NCBI RefSeq assembly: GCF_014654205.1
Contig: NZ_BNAW01000021.1
Span: forward strand, 1 to 64,000
Source: Amycolatopsis bullii
GTDB taxonomy: Bacteria; Actinomycetota; Actinomycetes; Mycobacteriales; Pseudonocardiaceae
DNA: 64,000 bases
Reading direction: 5' to 3'
A program made the translations under genes and the position numbers. Under the pieces are notes generated by a model. It had not been told where the DNA came from and ran no database searches. It saw nothing but the letters and a program-made list of their open reading frames with translations. Below, one piece after another: positions 8,813 through 17,978 of the stretch. Every line of letters begins with the position of its first letter. The first letter of the stretch is position 1.

Positions 8813-9754
8813 ATGCCGGTCCCCGAAACCACCCGCCTGCTGCACGAACTGGAAGGCACGGTCGAAGAGAACCTCAACCGGCACCTCGCCGCCGCCCAGG
8901 ACTGGATGCCGCACGAGTACGTCCCGTGGAGCCAGGGGCGCGACTTCGCCGACCTGGGCGGGGAGGCGTGGGATCCGGAGCAGTCCCGGGTGAGCCCGAT
9001 CGCGCGGACGGCCCTCGAGGTCAACCTGCTCACCGAGGACAACCTGCCCAGCTACCACCGCGAGATCGAGCGCGCGTTCGGCCGCGACGGGGCCTGGGGC
9101 ACCTGGGTACACCGGTGGACGGCCGAGGAGGGCCGCCACGGCATCTGCATCCGCGACTACCTGCTGGTCACCCGCGCCGTCGACCCGGTCGAGCTGGAAC
9201 GGATGCGGATGGAGACCATGCAGGCGGGCTACGACACGGGTGACAAGCCGCTGCTCAACGTCTGCGCGTACGTCTCCTTCCAGGAGCTGGCGACCCGGCT
9301 CTCGCACCGCAACACCGGCCGCTACACCCAGGATCCCCTGGCCGAGAAGCTGCTGGCCCGGGTGTCCACGGACGAGAACCTGCACATGGTCTTCTACCGC
9401 AACCTCGTCAAGGCGGCGCTGGAGATCTCGCCGGACGCGATGATGCGCGCGATCACCGACGAGGTGCTGAACTTCGCGATGCCGGGCGCGGTGATCCCGA
9501 GCTTCCAGCGCAAGGCGGCGCTGATGGCCAAGGCCGGCATCTACGACCTGCGCATCCACCACGACGACGTCGTCCAGCCGCTGCTGCGGTACTGGAAGGT
9601 CTTCGACCTGACCGGCCTCGGCGCGGCCGGGGAAGCCGCGCGGGAAGAACTGGCGACGTTCGTCAAGGGGCTCGACACGCAGGCGTCCCGGTTCGAGGAA
9701 CGCCGGGACGCCGCCGCGGCGCGCCGGGCCGCGCGGGGCATAGTGGACCTCTAG
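8813..9754 (+). CDS. Acyl-ACP desaturase (di-iron)
   Basis: Soluble stearoyl-ACP desaturase-type enzyme of 313 aa (DesA family) that would introduce a cis double bond into acyl-ACP. The ferritin-like four-helix di-iron ligands are visible: LTEDNLPSYH near residue 80, TAEEGRH near residue 105, and TDENLHMVFYRN near residue 185. The ATG at 8813 was chosen because longer frames enter the palindromic operator; GGAAGGA lies about 13 nt upstream. The gene is transcribed alone and probably repressed through the palindrome at 8764-8792, as expected for control by a fatty-acid-sensing TetR protein. Confidence 0.92.
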   Translation: MPVPETTRLLHELEGTVEENLNRHLAAAQDWMPHEYVPWSQGRDFADLGGEAWDPEQSRVSPIARTALEVNLLTEDNLPSYHREIERAFGRDGAWGTWVHRWTAEEGRHGICIRDYLLVTRAVDPVELERMRMETMQAGYDTGDKPLLNVCAYVSFQELATRLSHRNTGRYTQDPLAEKLLARVSTDENLHMVFYRNLVKAALEISPDAMMRAITDEVLNFAMPGAVIPSFQRKAALMAKAGIYDLRIHHDDVVQPLLRYWKVFDLTGLGAAGEAAREELATFVKGLDTQASRFEERRDAAAARRAARGIVDL

Positions 9755-9778
9755 CCCGCGCATCCGCCGGAGGTCGCC

Positions 9779-10543
9779 GTGCCGCACCGAGGTCGCGTTC
9801 CCGGCGCCACCGGGCCGGTGCTGGGCCGCGCGCTGCGGGTACTGGAAGCTTTCTCGCCGGACCGGCCGGCGCTGCGGCTGACCGAGGTCGCGCGCCGGGC
9901 CGGGCTGCCGGCCGCGACGGCGCACCGGCTGCTGCGCGAGTTCTGCGACTGGGGCGCGCTGGAGCGTGACGAGGCCGGCGTCTACCGGGTCGGCCTGCGG
10001 CTGTGGGAGCTGGGCTCGCTCGCGCCGCGGGGCCTCGGCCTGCGGGAACTCGCCCTGCCGTTCCTCGAGGACCTCTCGCAGATCACCCGCGAGAACGTCC
10101 AGCTCGCCGTCCGCGAAGGCACCGAGGTCGTGTACATCGAGCGGATCGCGGGCTCCGGGGCGGTCCCGGTCCTCACCCGCGTCGGCGGCCGGTTCGCCCT
10201 GACCGCGACGGGCGTCGGGCTGGTCCTGCTCGCCCACGCGCCCTCGGCGGTGCAGGAGGAGGTGCTGGGCGGTCCGATCGAGCGGTACACGAGTTCGACG
10301 GTGACCGACCCGGACCGCCTGCGGCACATGCTCGCCGACGTCCGGACGCACGGGTTCTCCATCAGCGAGCGCCAGGTGACCCTGGACGCGCTCTCGGTCG
10401 GCGCACCGATCCACGACGCGCGGGGGCAGGTGGTCGCAGCGGTGTCACTCGTGGTCCGGTACGGCAGCGTGGCGCCGCACGCGCTCGCCCCGCTGGTGAT
10501 GACCAGCGCCCGCGCGATTTCCCGAGCGCTTTCCATCTTATGA
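9779..10543 (+). CDS. IclR family regulator
   Basis: IclR-type repressor/activator of 254 aa. The winged helix-turn-helix lies at residues 15-75 (RALRVLEAF, LTEVARRAGLPAATAHRLL), and the C-terminal ligand domain carries the conserved ALSVGAPIHDARGQVVAAVSL strand. The GTG start has an ideal GGAGG five bases upstream. It lies 70 bp upstream of the vanA-vanB operon on the same strand, so control of vanillate or related aromatic demethylation is the likely job. The acyl-ACP desaturase upstream is an unlikely target. Confidence 0.9.
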   Translation: MPHRGRVPGATGPVLGRALRVLEAFSPDRPALRLTEVARRAGLPAATAHRLLREFCDWGALERDEAGVYRVGLRLWELGSLAPRGLGLRELALPFLEDLSQITRENVQLAVREGTEVVYIERIAGSGAVPVLTRVGGRFALTATGVGLVLLAHAPSAVQEEVLGGPIERYTSSTVTDPDRLRHMLADVRTHGFSISERQVTLDALSVGAPIHDARGQVVAAVSLVVRYGSVAPHALAPLVMTSARAISRALSIL

Positions 10544-10612
10544 AATAGCCCTTCGTGGCACCCGGTTCGCTGCCCCACGCTGTGACCCGGCCCACCACGA
10601 AAGGACGACCCG

Positions 10613-11644
10613 ATGAGCGCCATTCCCCGCGACCAGTGGTACGTCGCCGCCTACGGCTCCGAGATCGGCACCGAACTGTTCGGCCGCACCATCTGCGGGG
10701 AACCGATCCTGTTCTGGCGGACCCGGGACGGAAGCGTCACCGCGATGGCCGACCGGTGCGTGCACCGGCGCTTCCCGCTGTCGCAGGCGCCGTCCCGGCT
10801 GGTCGACGACCGGGTCGTCTGCGGCTACCACGGCTTCACCTACGGCGTGGACGGCAAGTGCGTGGCCGTGCCCGGGCAGACGCGGGTGCCGCGGACCGCG
10901 CGGCTGACGCGCTACCCGCTGGTGGAGCAGGACTCCTTCGTCTGGGTGTTCATCGGCGATCCGGCGAAGGCGGACGCGGCGCAGATCCCGCGGGCGCCCT
11001 GGCTCGACTCGCCGGGCTACACCACCGTCCGCGGGATGGAACCGCTCAAGGCGCGGTACTCGCTGCTGGTGGACAACCTGCTGGACCTGTCCCACGAGAC
11101 CTACCTGCACGGCGGCTACATCGGCACCCCGGAGGTCGCCGAAACGCCGATCACCACCGAGGTCGACGAAGAGGCCGGCGTCGTCTACGTCTCGCGGCAC
11201 ATGGCCGACGCGGCGTGCCCGCCCTTCTACGCGAAGTCGACCGGCCTCGAAGGCCGCATCACGCGCTGGCAGGACATCGAGTACACGCCGCCGTGCCTGT
11301 ACAAGCTGCACAGCCGCATCGCGCCGGTCGGGTCCGTGCCGAACCCGGACGGCAGCGACCCGGACGCCTTCCACGTCGAGGTCGTGTACGCGATCACGCC
11401 CGAGACCGAGCACTCGACGCACGACTTCTGGGCGGTGGCCCGCGACTTCGCGTTGGACGACGAAGGGGTTTCGGCGTTCCTCGCGGAGAACAACCGCACG
11501 GTCGTGCTGCAGGACGTCGAAGCCCTCGACGTCCTCGAGCGGGTCATCGCCACCGAACCGGACGGATACCAGGAGCTGTCGATCAACATCGACACCGGCG
11601 GCCTGGCGGCCCGCCGCATGCTGCAGCGGATGGCGGCATCGTGA
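10613..11644 (+). CDS. vanA: Vanillate O-demethylase oxygenase subunit
   Basis: Rieske non-heme iron oxygenase of 343 aa. The N-terminal Rieske cluster motif is CVHR...CGYHG (residues 43-66). The mononuclear iron site is in the NLLDLSHETYLHGG segment near residue 160 (Asp-His-His facial triad). The domain order and the adjacent PDR-type reductase fit VanA, which demethylates vanillate to protocatechuate; related methoxy- or alkoxy-aromatics are possible substrates. The start follows AAAGGAC. It overlaps the next small gene by GTGA, so translation should be coupled. Confidence 0.85.
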   Translation: MSAIPRDQWYVAAYGSEIGTELFGRTICGEPILFWRTRDGSVTAMADRCVHRRFPLSQAPSRLVDDRVVCGYHGFTYGVDGKCVAVPGQTRVPRTARLTRYPLVEQDSFVWVFIGDPAKADAAQIPRAPWLDSPGYTTVRGMEPLKARYSLLVDNLLDLSHETYLHGGYIGTPEVAETPITTEVDEEAGVVYVSRHMADAACPPFYAKSTGLEGRITRWQDIEYTPPCLYKLHSRIAPVGSVPNPDGSDPDAFHVEVVYAITPETEHSTHDFWAVARDFALDDEGVSAFLAENNRTVVLQDVEALDVLERVIATEPDGYQELSINIDTGGLAARRMLQRMAAS

Positions 11645-11802
11645 ACCGGCCGATGCTCGCGGGAGACCGCGTCTACCGCATCCACTGGGTGCTCGGCACC
11701 GACCGGCTGCGCGCGGTCTGCCACTGCGGCGCCGAGCGTGAGTTCGAAGACCCCGTGCAGCTGTGGGACTGGCTGCTCGCCCACCCCGAAGGACACCGAT
11801 GA
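11641..11802 (+). CDS. 53-aa protein within the van operon
   Basis: A GTG start overlaps the vanA stop (GTGA), and the stop overlaps the vanB start (ATGA), so this frame is tightly coupled on both sides and is very likely translated. The product contains paired aromatic residues (YRIHWVLGTD), a CHCG motif and an acidic helix (EFEDPVQLWDWLLAH). Two closely spaced Cys could bind metal, but no known domain is recognised. It may be a small partner or assembly factor of the two-component oxygenase. Confidence 0.7.
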   Translation: MNRPMLAGDRVYRIHWVLGTDRLRAVCHCGAEREFEDPVQLWDWLLAHPEGHR

Positions 11803-12716
11803 CGTTCGAACTCGTGGTGGACCGCAAGGAAAAGCCGGCGGACGGCGTGGTCCGGCTGACGCTCCGCGCTCCCGGCAGCGGTTCGCTCCCGCCGTGGGAG
11901 CCGGGTGCGCACATCGACCTGCTCCTGCCCGGCTTCGTGCGGCAGTACTCGCTGTGCGGCGACCCCGCGGACAGGTCGGCGTACGTCGTGGCGGTGCTGC
12001 GCGAGCCCGAGGGCCGCGGCGGCTCCGCGTACGTGCACGACTCGCTGGCCGAGGGCGACCGGGTTCAGGCCGAGGGCCCGCGCAACCACTTTCCGCTGGT
12101 GGACGCCGAGCGGTACCTGTTCATCGCGGGCGGCATCGGCATCACGCCGATCCTGCCCATGCTCGACCAGGTGGCCCGCTCCGGCCGCGAATGGCAGCTG
12201 GTCTACGGCGGCCGGACGCGTGCGTCGATGGCGTTCGCCTCCGAGCTTTCCGTGCACGGCGACCGGGTGACGTTCCGCCCACAGGACGAACACGGCCTGC
12301 TGGACCTCCCGACGCTGCTGACGGCGGCCCGCCCGGGCACGGCGGTGTACTGCTGCGGCCCGGAGCCGCTGCTGGCGGCACTGGAGGCGCTCGGCCCGCA
12401 GGACCTGCACGTCGAGCGCTTCAAGCCGCTTCCGGAGCTTGGTGAGCGGGCGGCGTTCGAGGTCGAGCTGGCCGGGTCGGGGCGGGTGCTGCCGGTGCCG
12501 GCGGACCGGTCGATCCTCGAGGTGGTCGAGGAAGCCGGGGTGCCGGTGCTGTCGTCGTGCCGCGAGGGGACGTGCGGGACGTGCGAGACCGGCGTGCTGG
12601 GCGGTGAGCCGGACCACCGGGATTCGGTGCTGACGGCGGAGGAGCGGCTGGAGAACGAGGTGATGATGCTCTGTGTGTCACGGGCGTGCTCGCCGCGGCT
12701 CGTGCTCGACCTCTGA
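11799..12716 (+). CDS. vanB: Vanillate O-demethylase reductase subunit (PDR type)
   Basis: 305-aa phthalate dioxygenase reductase-like protein that passes electrons from NAD(P)H through flavin and a plant-type [2Fe-2S] cluster to VanA. Seen: the flavin motif RQYSLCGD (residues 48-55), the nucleotide motif GGIGITPIL near residue 110, the CCGPEPLL turn, and C-terminal ferredoxin Cys ligands in SCREGTCGTCETG plus a final MMLCVSRA. The start overlaps the preceding 53-aa gene (ATGA). Length and domain order are typical. Confidence 0.9.
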   Translation: MTFELVVDRKEKPADGVVRLTLRAPGSGSLPPWEPGAHIDLLLPGFVRQYSLCGDPADRSAYVVAVLREPEGRGGSAYVHDSLAEGDRVQAEGPRNHFPLVDAERYLFIAGGIGITPILPMLDQVARSGREWQLVYGGRTRASMAFASELSVHGDRVTFRPQDEHGLLDLPTLLTAARPGTAVYCCGPEPLLAALEALGPQDLHVERFKPLPELGERAAFEVELAGSGRVLPVPADRSILEVVEEAGVPVLSSCREGTCGTCETGVLGGEPDHRDSVLTAEERLENEVMMLCVSRACSPRLVLDL

Positions 12717-12758
12717 CGCAGCGTCACTGCACGGCGAACCCGGCCGATCTGTAGTGAT

Positions 12759-14225
12759 ATGGGACAGGTGACGACGTTTCACTCCTTCGTGGACAAGGTG
12801 GACGAGCGGCTCGGTGACGGGCTCGAGCGTGTCCTGTGCGCCCACCACCAGCGGCGGCTGCGCCGGCTCGGCTGGGGTGACGTGCTGGGCCCGGGCGGCG
12901 CGGACGACCCGCTCGGCGGCCGGGCGCCCGTCCGGGACGGCAACCGCGTCGAGGTGCTGATCGACGGCGAGGAGTCGCTGCCCGCCGTGGCCGATGCCAT
13001 CCGGCACGCGAAGTCGCACGTGCACCTGGCCAACTGGCACGCCAGCGCCGACTTCCGGCTGACGCGGGAGCCCGGGTCACCCACCCTGCGGGAACTGCTG
13101 GCCGAGGCCGCCGGGCGCGGGGTCGAGGTGCGGGTCCTGCTGTGGGCGGGGCCGCCCTTCCCGGCCTTCCAGCCGTCGCGGAAGCTCGCGCGGTCCGAAC
13201 GGCGGAAGTTCACCGAAGGCACCGATGTGCGCTGCGTCCTCGACGCCCGTGAGCGGACGATGCACTGCCACCACGAGAAGCTGGTGATCGTCGACGACGC
13301 CGTCGCGTTCGTCGGCGGGGTGGACTTCACCGCGCTGGAAGGCGACCGGCACGACAGCCCGGACCACCCGCCGCGGACGATCGGGTGGCACGACCTGATG
13401 GCGCGGATCGAAGGGCCCGCCGTCGCCGACGTGGCCGTGCACTTCAAGCGGCGCTGGACGGAGGTGGCGGGCGAGGCCCTGCCCGAACCGGCGGTCCCGG
13501 ACCCCGCCGGCAGCAGCCGGGTCCAGCTGCAGAAGACCGTCCCGAACAACACTTACGACTTCCTGCCCAAGGGCGAGTTCACCATCCTCGACGGCTACCT
13601 GCGCGCGCTGCGCTCGGCGCGGCGGCTGGTCTACCTGGAGAACCAGTTCCTGTGGTCGCCGGAGATCGCCGAGGTCCTGCTCGACAAGCTGCGGAATCCG
13701 CCGGCCGACGAGTTCCGCGTCGTCCTGCTGCTGCCGCGCAAGCCGAGCAACGGCTCGGACACCACCCGCGGCCAGCTGGGCTGCCTGCTCGACGCCGACG
13801 ACGGCCACCACCGCCTCCTCGCGACGACGATCAGCGCCCACGACGGCGACGCCTCGGCGCCGGTGTACGTGCACGCCAAACTCGGCATCGTCGACGACGA
13901 GTGGCTGACCATCGGCTCGGCGAACCTCAACGAGCACTCGCTGTTCAACGACACCGAGGTCAACATCGCCACCGACGACCCGGAGGTCGCCCGCGGCACG
14001 CGGCTGCGGCTGTGGGCCGAACACCTCGGCCACCCGGTCTCGGAGCTGGAGAACCGGGAGCCGGCGGACATCGTCGACAACCTGTGGCGGCCGCTGGCCG
14101 AGGAGCAGGCCGAGCGGGAACGCCGCGGTGAGCAGCGCACCCACCGGCTGGTCCTGCTGCCGGGTGCCTCCCGCCGCGCGGCCCGGCTGCAGGGTCCGTT
14201 GCGCGGGCTGCTGGTCGACGGGTGA
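12759..14225 (+). CDS. Phospholipase D-like protein with two HKD motifs
   Basis: 488-aa phosphatidyltransferase/phosphodiesterase-superfamily protein. Both catalytic HKD motifs are intact: HCHHEKLVIVDD near residue 170 and HAKLGIVDDEWLTIGSAN near residue 375. No signal peptide or membrane helix is visible, so it is likely cytosolic or peripheral. The substrate could be phospholipid or another phosphodiester. The ATG at 12759 lacks a Shine-Dalgarno; a TAGTGA hexamer just upstream may be a -10, in which case the GTG at 12768 would give a nearly leaderless start. It converges with the ALDH gene with only 3 bp between stops. Confidence 0.87.
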   Translation: MGQVTTFHSFVDKVDERLGDGLERVLCAHHQRRLRRLGWGDVLGPGGADDPLGGRAPVRDGNRVEVLIDGEESLPAVADAIRHAKSHVHLANWHASADFRLTREPGSPTLRELLAEAAGRGVEVRVLLWAGPPFPAFQPSRKLARSERRKFTEGTDVRCVLDARERTMHCHHEKLVIVDDAVAFVGGVDFTALEGDRHDSPDHPPRTIGWHDLMARIEGPAVADVAVHFKRRWTEVAGEALPEPAVPDPAGSSRVQLQKTVPNNTYDFLPKGEFTILDGYLRALRSARRLVYLENQFLWSPEIAEVLLDKLRNPPADEFRVVLLLPRKPSNGSDTTRGQLGCLLDADDGHHRLLATTISAHDGDASAPVYVHAKLGIVDDEWLTIGSANLNEHSLFNDTEVNIATDDPEVARGTRLRLWAEHLGHPVSELENREPADIVDNLWRPLAEEQAERERRGEQRTHRLVLLPGASRRAARLQGPLRGLLVDG

Positions 14226-14228
14226 GCG

Positions 14229-15803
14229 CTACCGGATCCGCAGCTTCCGCATCAGCTTCAGCCCGGAGAGCATGTTTTCGACGTACTTCTCGTACCCTTG
14301 CCCCGGCCGCGGGCCCATCACCTGCTTCTTCAGCACGGCCAGGTTCTTCACGTCCGTGTACTTGAGCAGCCCCTGATCGCCGTGCCGGGCGCCGACGCCG
14401 GAGTTCTTCACCCCTCCGGACGGTGTGCCCTTCGCCGCGTACGCGGTCGCGAGGATGTCGTTGACGTTCACGTTGCCGGACTCGATGCGCGCCGCCACCG
14501 CGCGCGCCGCCGTGACGTCCGCGCTCCAGACCGAGGCGTTCAGGCCGTAGTCCGTGTCGTTGGCCAGCGCCACCGCTTCGTCGACCGTGCGGTACTTGTG
14601 CAGCGCCACCACCGGCCCGAAGGTTTCCGTGACGCCGCAGAGCATGTCCGTGGTGACGCCCTCGAGGATCGTCGGCTCGAAGAAGGCCGGGCCGAGGTCG
14701 GGCCGCGGCCGGCCGCCGCACAACACGGTGGCCCCCTTGGCGACCGCGTCGTCCACATGGGACTTGACCCGGCGCATGTGGTCGACCGAGACCAGGGAAC
14801 CCATGTCGGGACCGAAGTCGTAAGCCGCGCGGACGTCGAGGGCCGAAGCCGCCGCCACGAACGCCGTCTTGAACTCCTCGTACCGGGACTCCGGCAGGTA
14901 GATCCGCTCGATGTGCATGCAGATCTGGCCCGTGTTGCCGAACGCCCCGAAGATCGCGCCCTGGACGGTTTCGGCGAGCGAAGCGTCCTCGAGCACGATC
15001 ATCGGGTTCTTGCCGCCGAGCTCGAGGCAGCAGCCGATCAGGTTGCGGCCCGCGCGCTCGCCGATCACCCGGCCGGTCGCCGTCGAACCGGTGAACATGA
15101 TGTAGTCGGCGTGGTCGATCAGCGTCGGGCCGACATCGGGCCCCTCGCCGCAGACCACCTGGAACAGCCCCTCCGGCAGGCCCGCCTGCTCCAGCAATCG
15201 GATGCCGTAAAGCGGTGAGAGCGCCGTCTTGTTGTCCGGCTTGAGCACGACCGCGTTGCCGGCCATCAGCGCCGGCACGGCGTCGGAAATCCCGGTGGCG
15301 AACGGGAAGTTCCACGGCGCGATGATCCCGACGACGCCCTTGGGCTGCCGGATCTCGGTCGAGGACGTCAGCAGCGGCACCGGGCCGGCGCGCTTGGCAG
15401 GCGCGAGCAACCGGGCCGCCCGCTTCAGGTAGTGGCTCATCACCATCGGCGGGTCGCAGGTCTCCTCGATCGCCATCCGCCGGTTCTTGCCGCTCTCCAC
15501 CTGGATCAGGTCGGCGACGGTCCGCGCGTGCCCGACGAACAGCGCGTGCGCCCGCCGGAACACCGCCAGCCGCTCCTTCACCGGCGTGGCCGCCCACTTC
15601 AGCTGGGCTTCGCGCGCGACGGCGAACGCCCGCTCGATGTCTTCCGGCGTCGACTGCGGGAGCTCGACGAGCAGCTCGCCGGTGTAGACCTCGGTGAGCT
15701 TCCAGGTCGCTCCGGAGGACCCGGGCACCCGCGCCACGAGCTGCCGGAGGAACGCGTCGGTGATCGACGCCGGACGGGTGAGGGCGAGCGGCGTGACGGT
15801 CAT
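14229..15803 (-). CDS. Aldehyde dehydrogenase, succinate-semialdehyde dehydrogenase-like
   Basis: NAD(P)-dependent aldehyde dehydrogenase of 524 aa. Seen: APWNFPF cofactor motif, FTGSTATGR, general base in LELGGKNPM, nucleophile Cys in GNTGQICMH, and ETFGPVVAL. The basic C-terminal extension of about 30 aa (MLSGLKLMRKLRIR) is longer than in soluble ALDHs and may mediate membrane association. The ATG at 15803 overlaps the GMC oxidoreductase stop (ATGA), so the two form an operon that would convert an alcohol to an aldehyde and then to an acid. Confidence 0.88.
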   Translation of the reverse strand: MTVTPLALTRPASITDAFLRQLVARVPGSSGATWKLTEVYTGELLVELPQSTPEDIERAFAVAREAQLKWAATPVKERLAVFRRAHALFVGHARTVADLIQVESGKNRRMAIEETCDPPMVMSHYLKRAARLLAPAKRAGPVPLLTSSTEIRQPKGVVGIIAPWNFPFATGISDAVPALMAGNAVVLKPDNKTALSPLYGIRLLEQAGLPEGLFQVVCGEGPDVGPTLIDHADYIMFTGSTATGRVIGERAGRNLIGCCLELGGKNPMIVLEDASLAETVQGAIFGAFGNTGQICMHIERIYLPESRYEEFKTAFVAAASALDVRAAYDFGPDMGSLVSVDHMRRVKSHVDDAVAKGATVLCGGRPRPDLGPAFFEPTILEGVTTDMLCGVTETFGPVVALHKYRTVDEAVALANDTDYGLNASVWSADVTAARAVAARIESGNVNVNDILATAYAAKGTPSGGVKNSGVGARHGDQGLLKYTDVKNLAVLKKQVMGPRPGQGYEKYVENMLSGLKLMRKLRIR

Positions 15804-17428
15804 GACCGGCTCCCGAGGACGAGCTGGGCGCCCATTTCCCCGATCATGATGCAGGGCGCGTTGGTGTTGCCGCCGGTGATCGACGGCATGATCGAGGCGT
15901 CGCAGACCCGCAGGCCCTCGACGCCGCGCACGCGCAGGTCGGGGCCGACGACGGCGAGCTCGTCGACGCCCATCCGGCAGGTGCCGACGCCGTGGTAGAC
16001 CGACGTCGCGCGGTTGAGGATGGCGTCGCGCAGGGCTTGGCCCTTGAGGTCCTTGCCGGGGTGGATCTCTTCCTTGACCGCGCCCTTGAACGCCTTGGAC
16101 GCGAAGATCTCGCGCACCATCTCCGAGCCTTCGCCGAGCAGCTCGAGGTCGGCCGGGTCGGAGAGGTACTGGAAGTCGATGTCCGGTGCCGCGGCGGGAT
16201 CGGCCGAGGTGAGCCGCAGCGTGCCGCGGCTCTTCGGGTAGATGAGCGTGGTCAGCACGGTGAGCGCGGGGCGCTTGTCGACGTCGTGCCGGATCGGCGC
16301 GTCCTGGTTGGGCGACACGTAGGCCCACGGCAGGAGGTGCAGCTGGAGGTCCGGGATCGCCCCGGCCTGCGAGGTCCGCAGGAACGCGACCGCCTCGAAG
16401 ACCGAGTTCGCGAGGAACGTGGTGCCGGGGCGCAGCAGCTCCCGGGCCAGTCCGCGGGCGAAGTACGGCGCCGTGCCCTTGTTCTTGCTGGTCGTCACGT
16501 GGAACGTCAGCGCGTGGAACATGTGGTCGTGCATGTTGTCGCCGACGGGCAGGTCGGCGACGACGTCGATGCCGTGTTCCTTGAGGTGCTCGGCGTGGCC
16601 GACGCCGGAGAGCATGAGCAGCTGCGCGGAGCCGATGACGCCGGCGGAGAGGATGACCTCCTTGCCGGCCCGGATGGTGCGCCGTCGCCCGCGGTCGAGG
16701 ACCTCGACCCCGACGGCGCGGCCGTTCCGGATGAGCACCTTCTCGACCAGCACCCGGTCCTGGAGTTCCAGCGTCGGGGGCGCGAGGTGGTGGAGGTAGC
16801 CGCGCGAGGCGCTGTAGCGCAGGCCGTCGGCGGCGTTCTGCTGCATGCGGCTGACGCCCTCTTGGGACTCGGCGTTGTAGTCGTCGAGGATCTTGCAGCC
16901 GAGCGCGTCGGCGGTGGCGTCGACGAACTGCAGCGATGCCTCTTGGGGGTTCTTCGCGCGGGTGACCCGGATCGGCCCGCCCGCGCCGCGGAAGGCGTTC
17001 TCGCCGTCTTCGAAGTCCTCCATGCGCTTGTAGGCGGCGTTGACGCTGTCGGCGTCCCAGCCGGTGTTGCCCTCGGCGCCCCAGGAGTCGAAGTTGGCGC
17101 GGTTGCCGCGGACGTAGACCATGCCGTTGATGGAGCTGGAGCCGCCGACGACCCGCCCGCGCGGCACCGGCATCCGACGATCGAGAACGTGTTTCTGCGG
17201 AACGCCGTAGAAGCCCCAGTCGAGCGGTTTCTTGAGCTGCGGCACGGCGTGCATGGGTCCGACGAGCCCAGGTTTCTTCACCAACAGCTGCTCGTCGCTC
17301 TTGCCGGCTTCGAGGACGATCACGCTGGCCCCGGCCTGCGCGAGCCGTCCCGCGATCGCCGCGCCCGAGCTCCCCGACCCGACGACGACGTAGTCGGCCT
17401 CGTCGCCGCGCGCCGCCCTTTTCGCCAT
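15800..17428 (-). CDS. GMC family FAD-dependent oxidoreductase
   Basis: 542-aa glucose-methanol-choline oxidoreductase (alcohol or sterol-type oxidase/dehydrogenase). Features: FAD motif VVGSGSSGAAIAGRL near the N-terminus, GGSSSINGMVYVRG near residue 95, GVIGSAQLLMLSGVG near residue 265, and a C-terminal active site with YHGVGTCRMG (catalytic His) and SITGGNTNAP (second His/Asn position). The start has GAGGAG upstream. It is the first gene of an operon with the ALDH, preceded by a KstR-like operator, so a lipid- or steroid-derived alcohol is a plausible but unproven substrate. Confidence 0.9.
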   Translation of the reverse strand: MAKRAARGDEADYVVVGSGSSGAAIAGRLAQAGASVIVLEAGKSDEQLLVKKPGLVGPMHAVPQLKKPLDWGFYGVPQKHVLDRRMPVPRGRVVGGSSSINGMVYVRGNRANFDSWGAEGNTGWDADSVNAAYKRMEDFEDGENAFRGAGGPIRVTRAKNPQEASLQFVDATADALGCKILDDYNAESQEGVSRMQQNAADGLRYSASRGYLHHLAPPTLELQDRVLVEKVLIRNGRAVGVEVLDRGRRRTIRAGKEVILSAGVIGSAQLLMLSGVGHAEHLKEHGIDVVADLPVGDNMHDHMFHALTFHVTTSKNKGTAPYFARGLARELLRPGTTFLANSVFEAVAFLRTSQAGAIPDLQLHLLPWAYVSPNQDAPIRHDVDKRPALTVLTTLIYPKSRGTLRLTSADPAAAPDIDFQYLSDPADLELLGEGSEMVREIFASKAFKGAVKEEIHPGKDLKGQALRDAILNRATSVYHGVGTCRMGVDELAVVGPDLRVRGVEGLRVCDASIMPSITGGNTNAPCIMIGEMGAQLVLGSRS

Positions 17429-17455
17429 GTCCGCTCCTCGCTACGACCGGCTGGA

Positions 17456-17479
17456 ACTGGAACGTGTTCTAGTTCCAGT
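17456..17479. promoter_or_regulatory. KstR-like palindrome upstream of GMC-ALDH operon
   Basis: Outer arms ACTGGAAC / GTTCCAGT (17456-17463 and 17472-17479), containing the core TGGAACGTGTTCTA (17458-17471), which fits TnnAACnnGTTnnA, the consensus described for the cholesterol repressor KstR. On the minus strand it lies just downstream of a TATACG -10-like hexamer, where a repressor would block initiation. Confidence 0.55.
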
Positions 17480-17519
17480 CACCGTATAGCGCGATGGTCC
17501 ACGTCGGCAAGTGCGGGCT

Positions 17520-17978
17520 TCAGCCCCAGGTGAGGAAGCGGTAGTGCAGGCCGGTCGAGGACTCCAGCCACTCCCCCACGGAGTCCGCCGGCCGCCCGAC
17601 CTCGGGTGCGTACGTGTCGCCGTCGAAGGACTCCCGCAGCTCGGTGACGACGATCCGGTCCGCGAACGGCAGCGCCGCCCGGTACACCGCCGCCCCGCCG
17701 ATCACCCACCGGTCACCGGACCCCGCGGCCAGCGCCGAAGGCAGGTCCGGGAACGTCTCGACCCCCTCCTGCGGGGTCGCCGACAGCACGAGGTTGCGCC
17801 GGCCCGGCAGTGGCCGGAACCGCGGCGGCAGCGACTCCCACGTGCGGCGCCCCATCAGCACCGCCCCGCCCGCGGTCACCGCGCGGAAGTGCTTGAGATC
17901 CTCCGGCAGGTGCCACGGCAGCTCGCCGTCGCGCCCGATGACGCCGTTCGCCGACTGGGCCCAGATCAGCCCGATCAC
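17520..17978 (-). CDS. folA: Dihydrofolate reductase
   Basis: 152-aa DHFR that regenerates tetrahydrofolate from the dihydrofolate produced by ThyA. Typical N-terminus MIGLIWAQSANGVIG, substrate loop LPWHLPEDLKHF with the catalytic acid, MGRRTWESLP, and WVIGGAAVYRAALP near the NADPH site. Its start overlaps the thyA stop, and the two form an operon as in many actinobacteria. Confidence 0.96.
   Translation of the reverse strand: MIGLIWAQSANGVIGRDGELPWHLPEDLKHFRAVTAGGAVLMGRRTWESLPPRFRPLPGRRNLVLSATPQEGVETFPDLPSALAAGSGDRWVIGGAAVYRAALPFADRIVVTELRESFDGDTYAPEVGRPADSVGEWLESSTGLHYRFLTWG

Noticed and set aside
14229..16328. 699-codon ORF spanning the ALDH gene and upstream
   Set aside because: The ALDH family N-terminus begins at 15803, coupled to the GMC stop; the upstream part is a shadow of the GMC gene.
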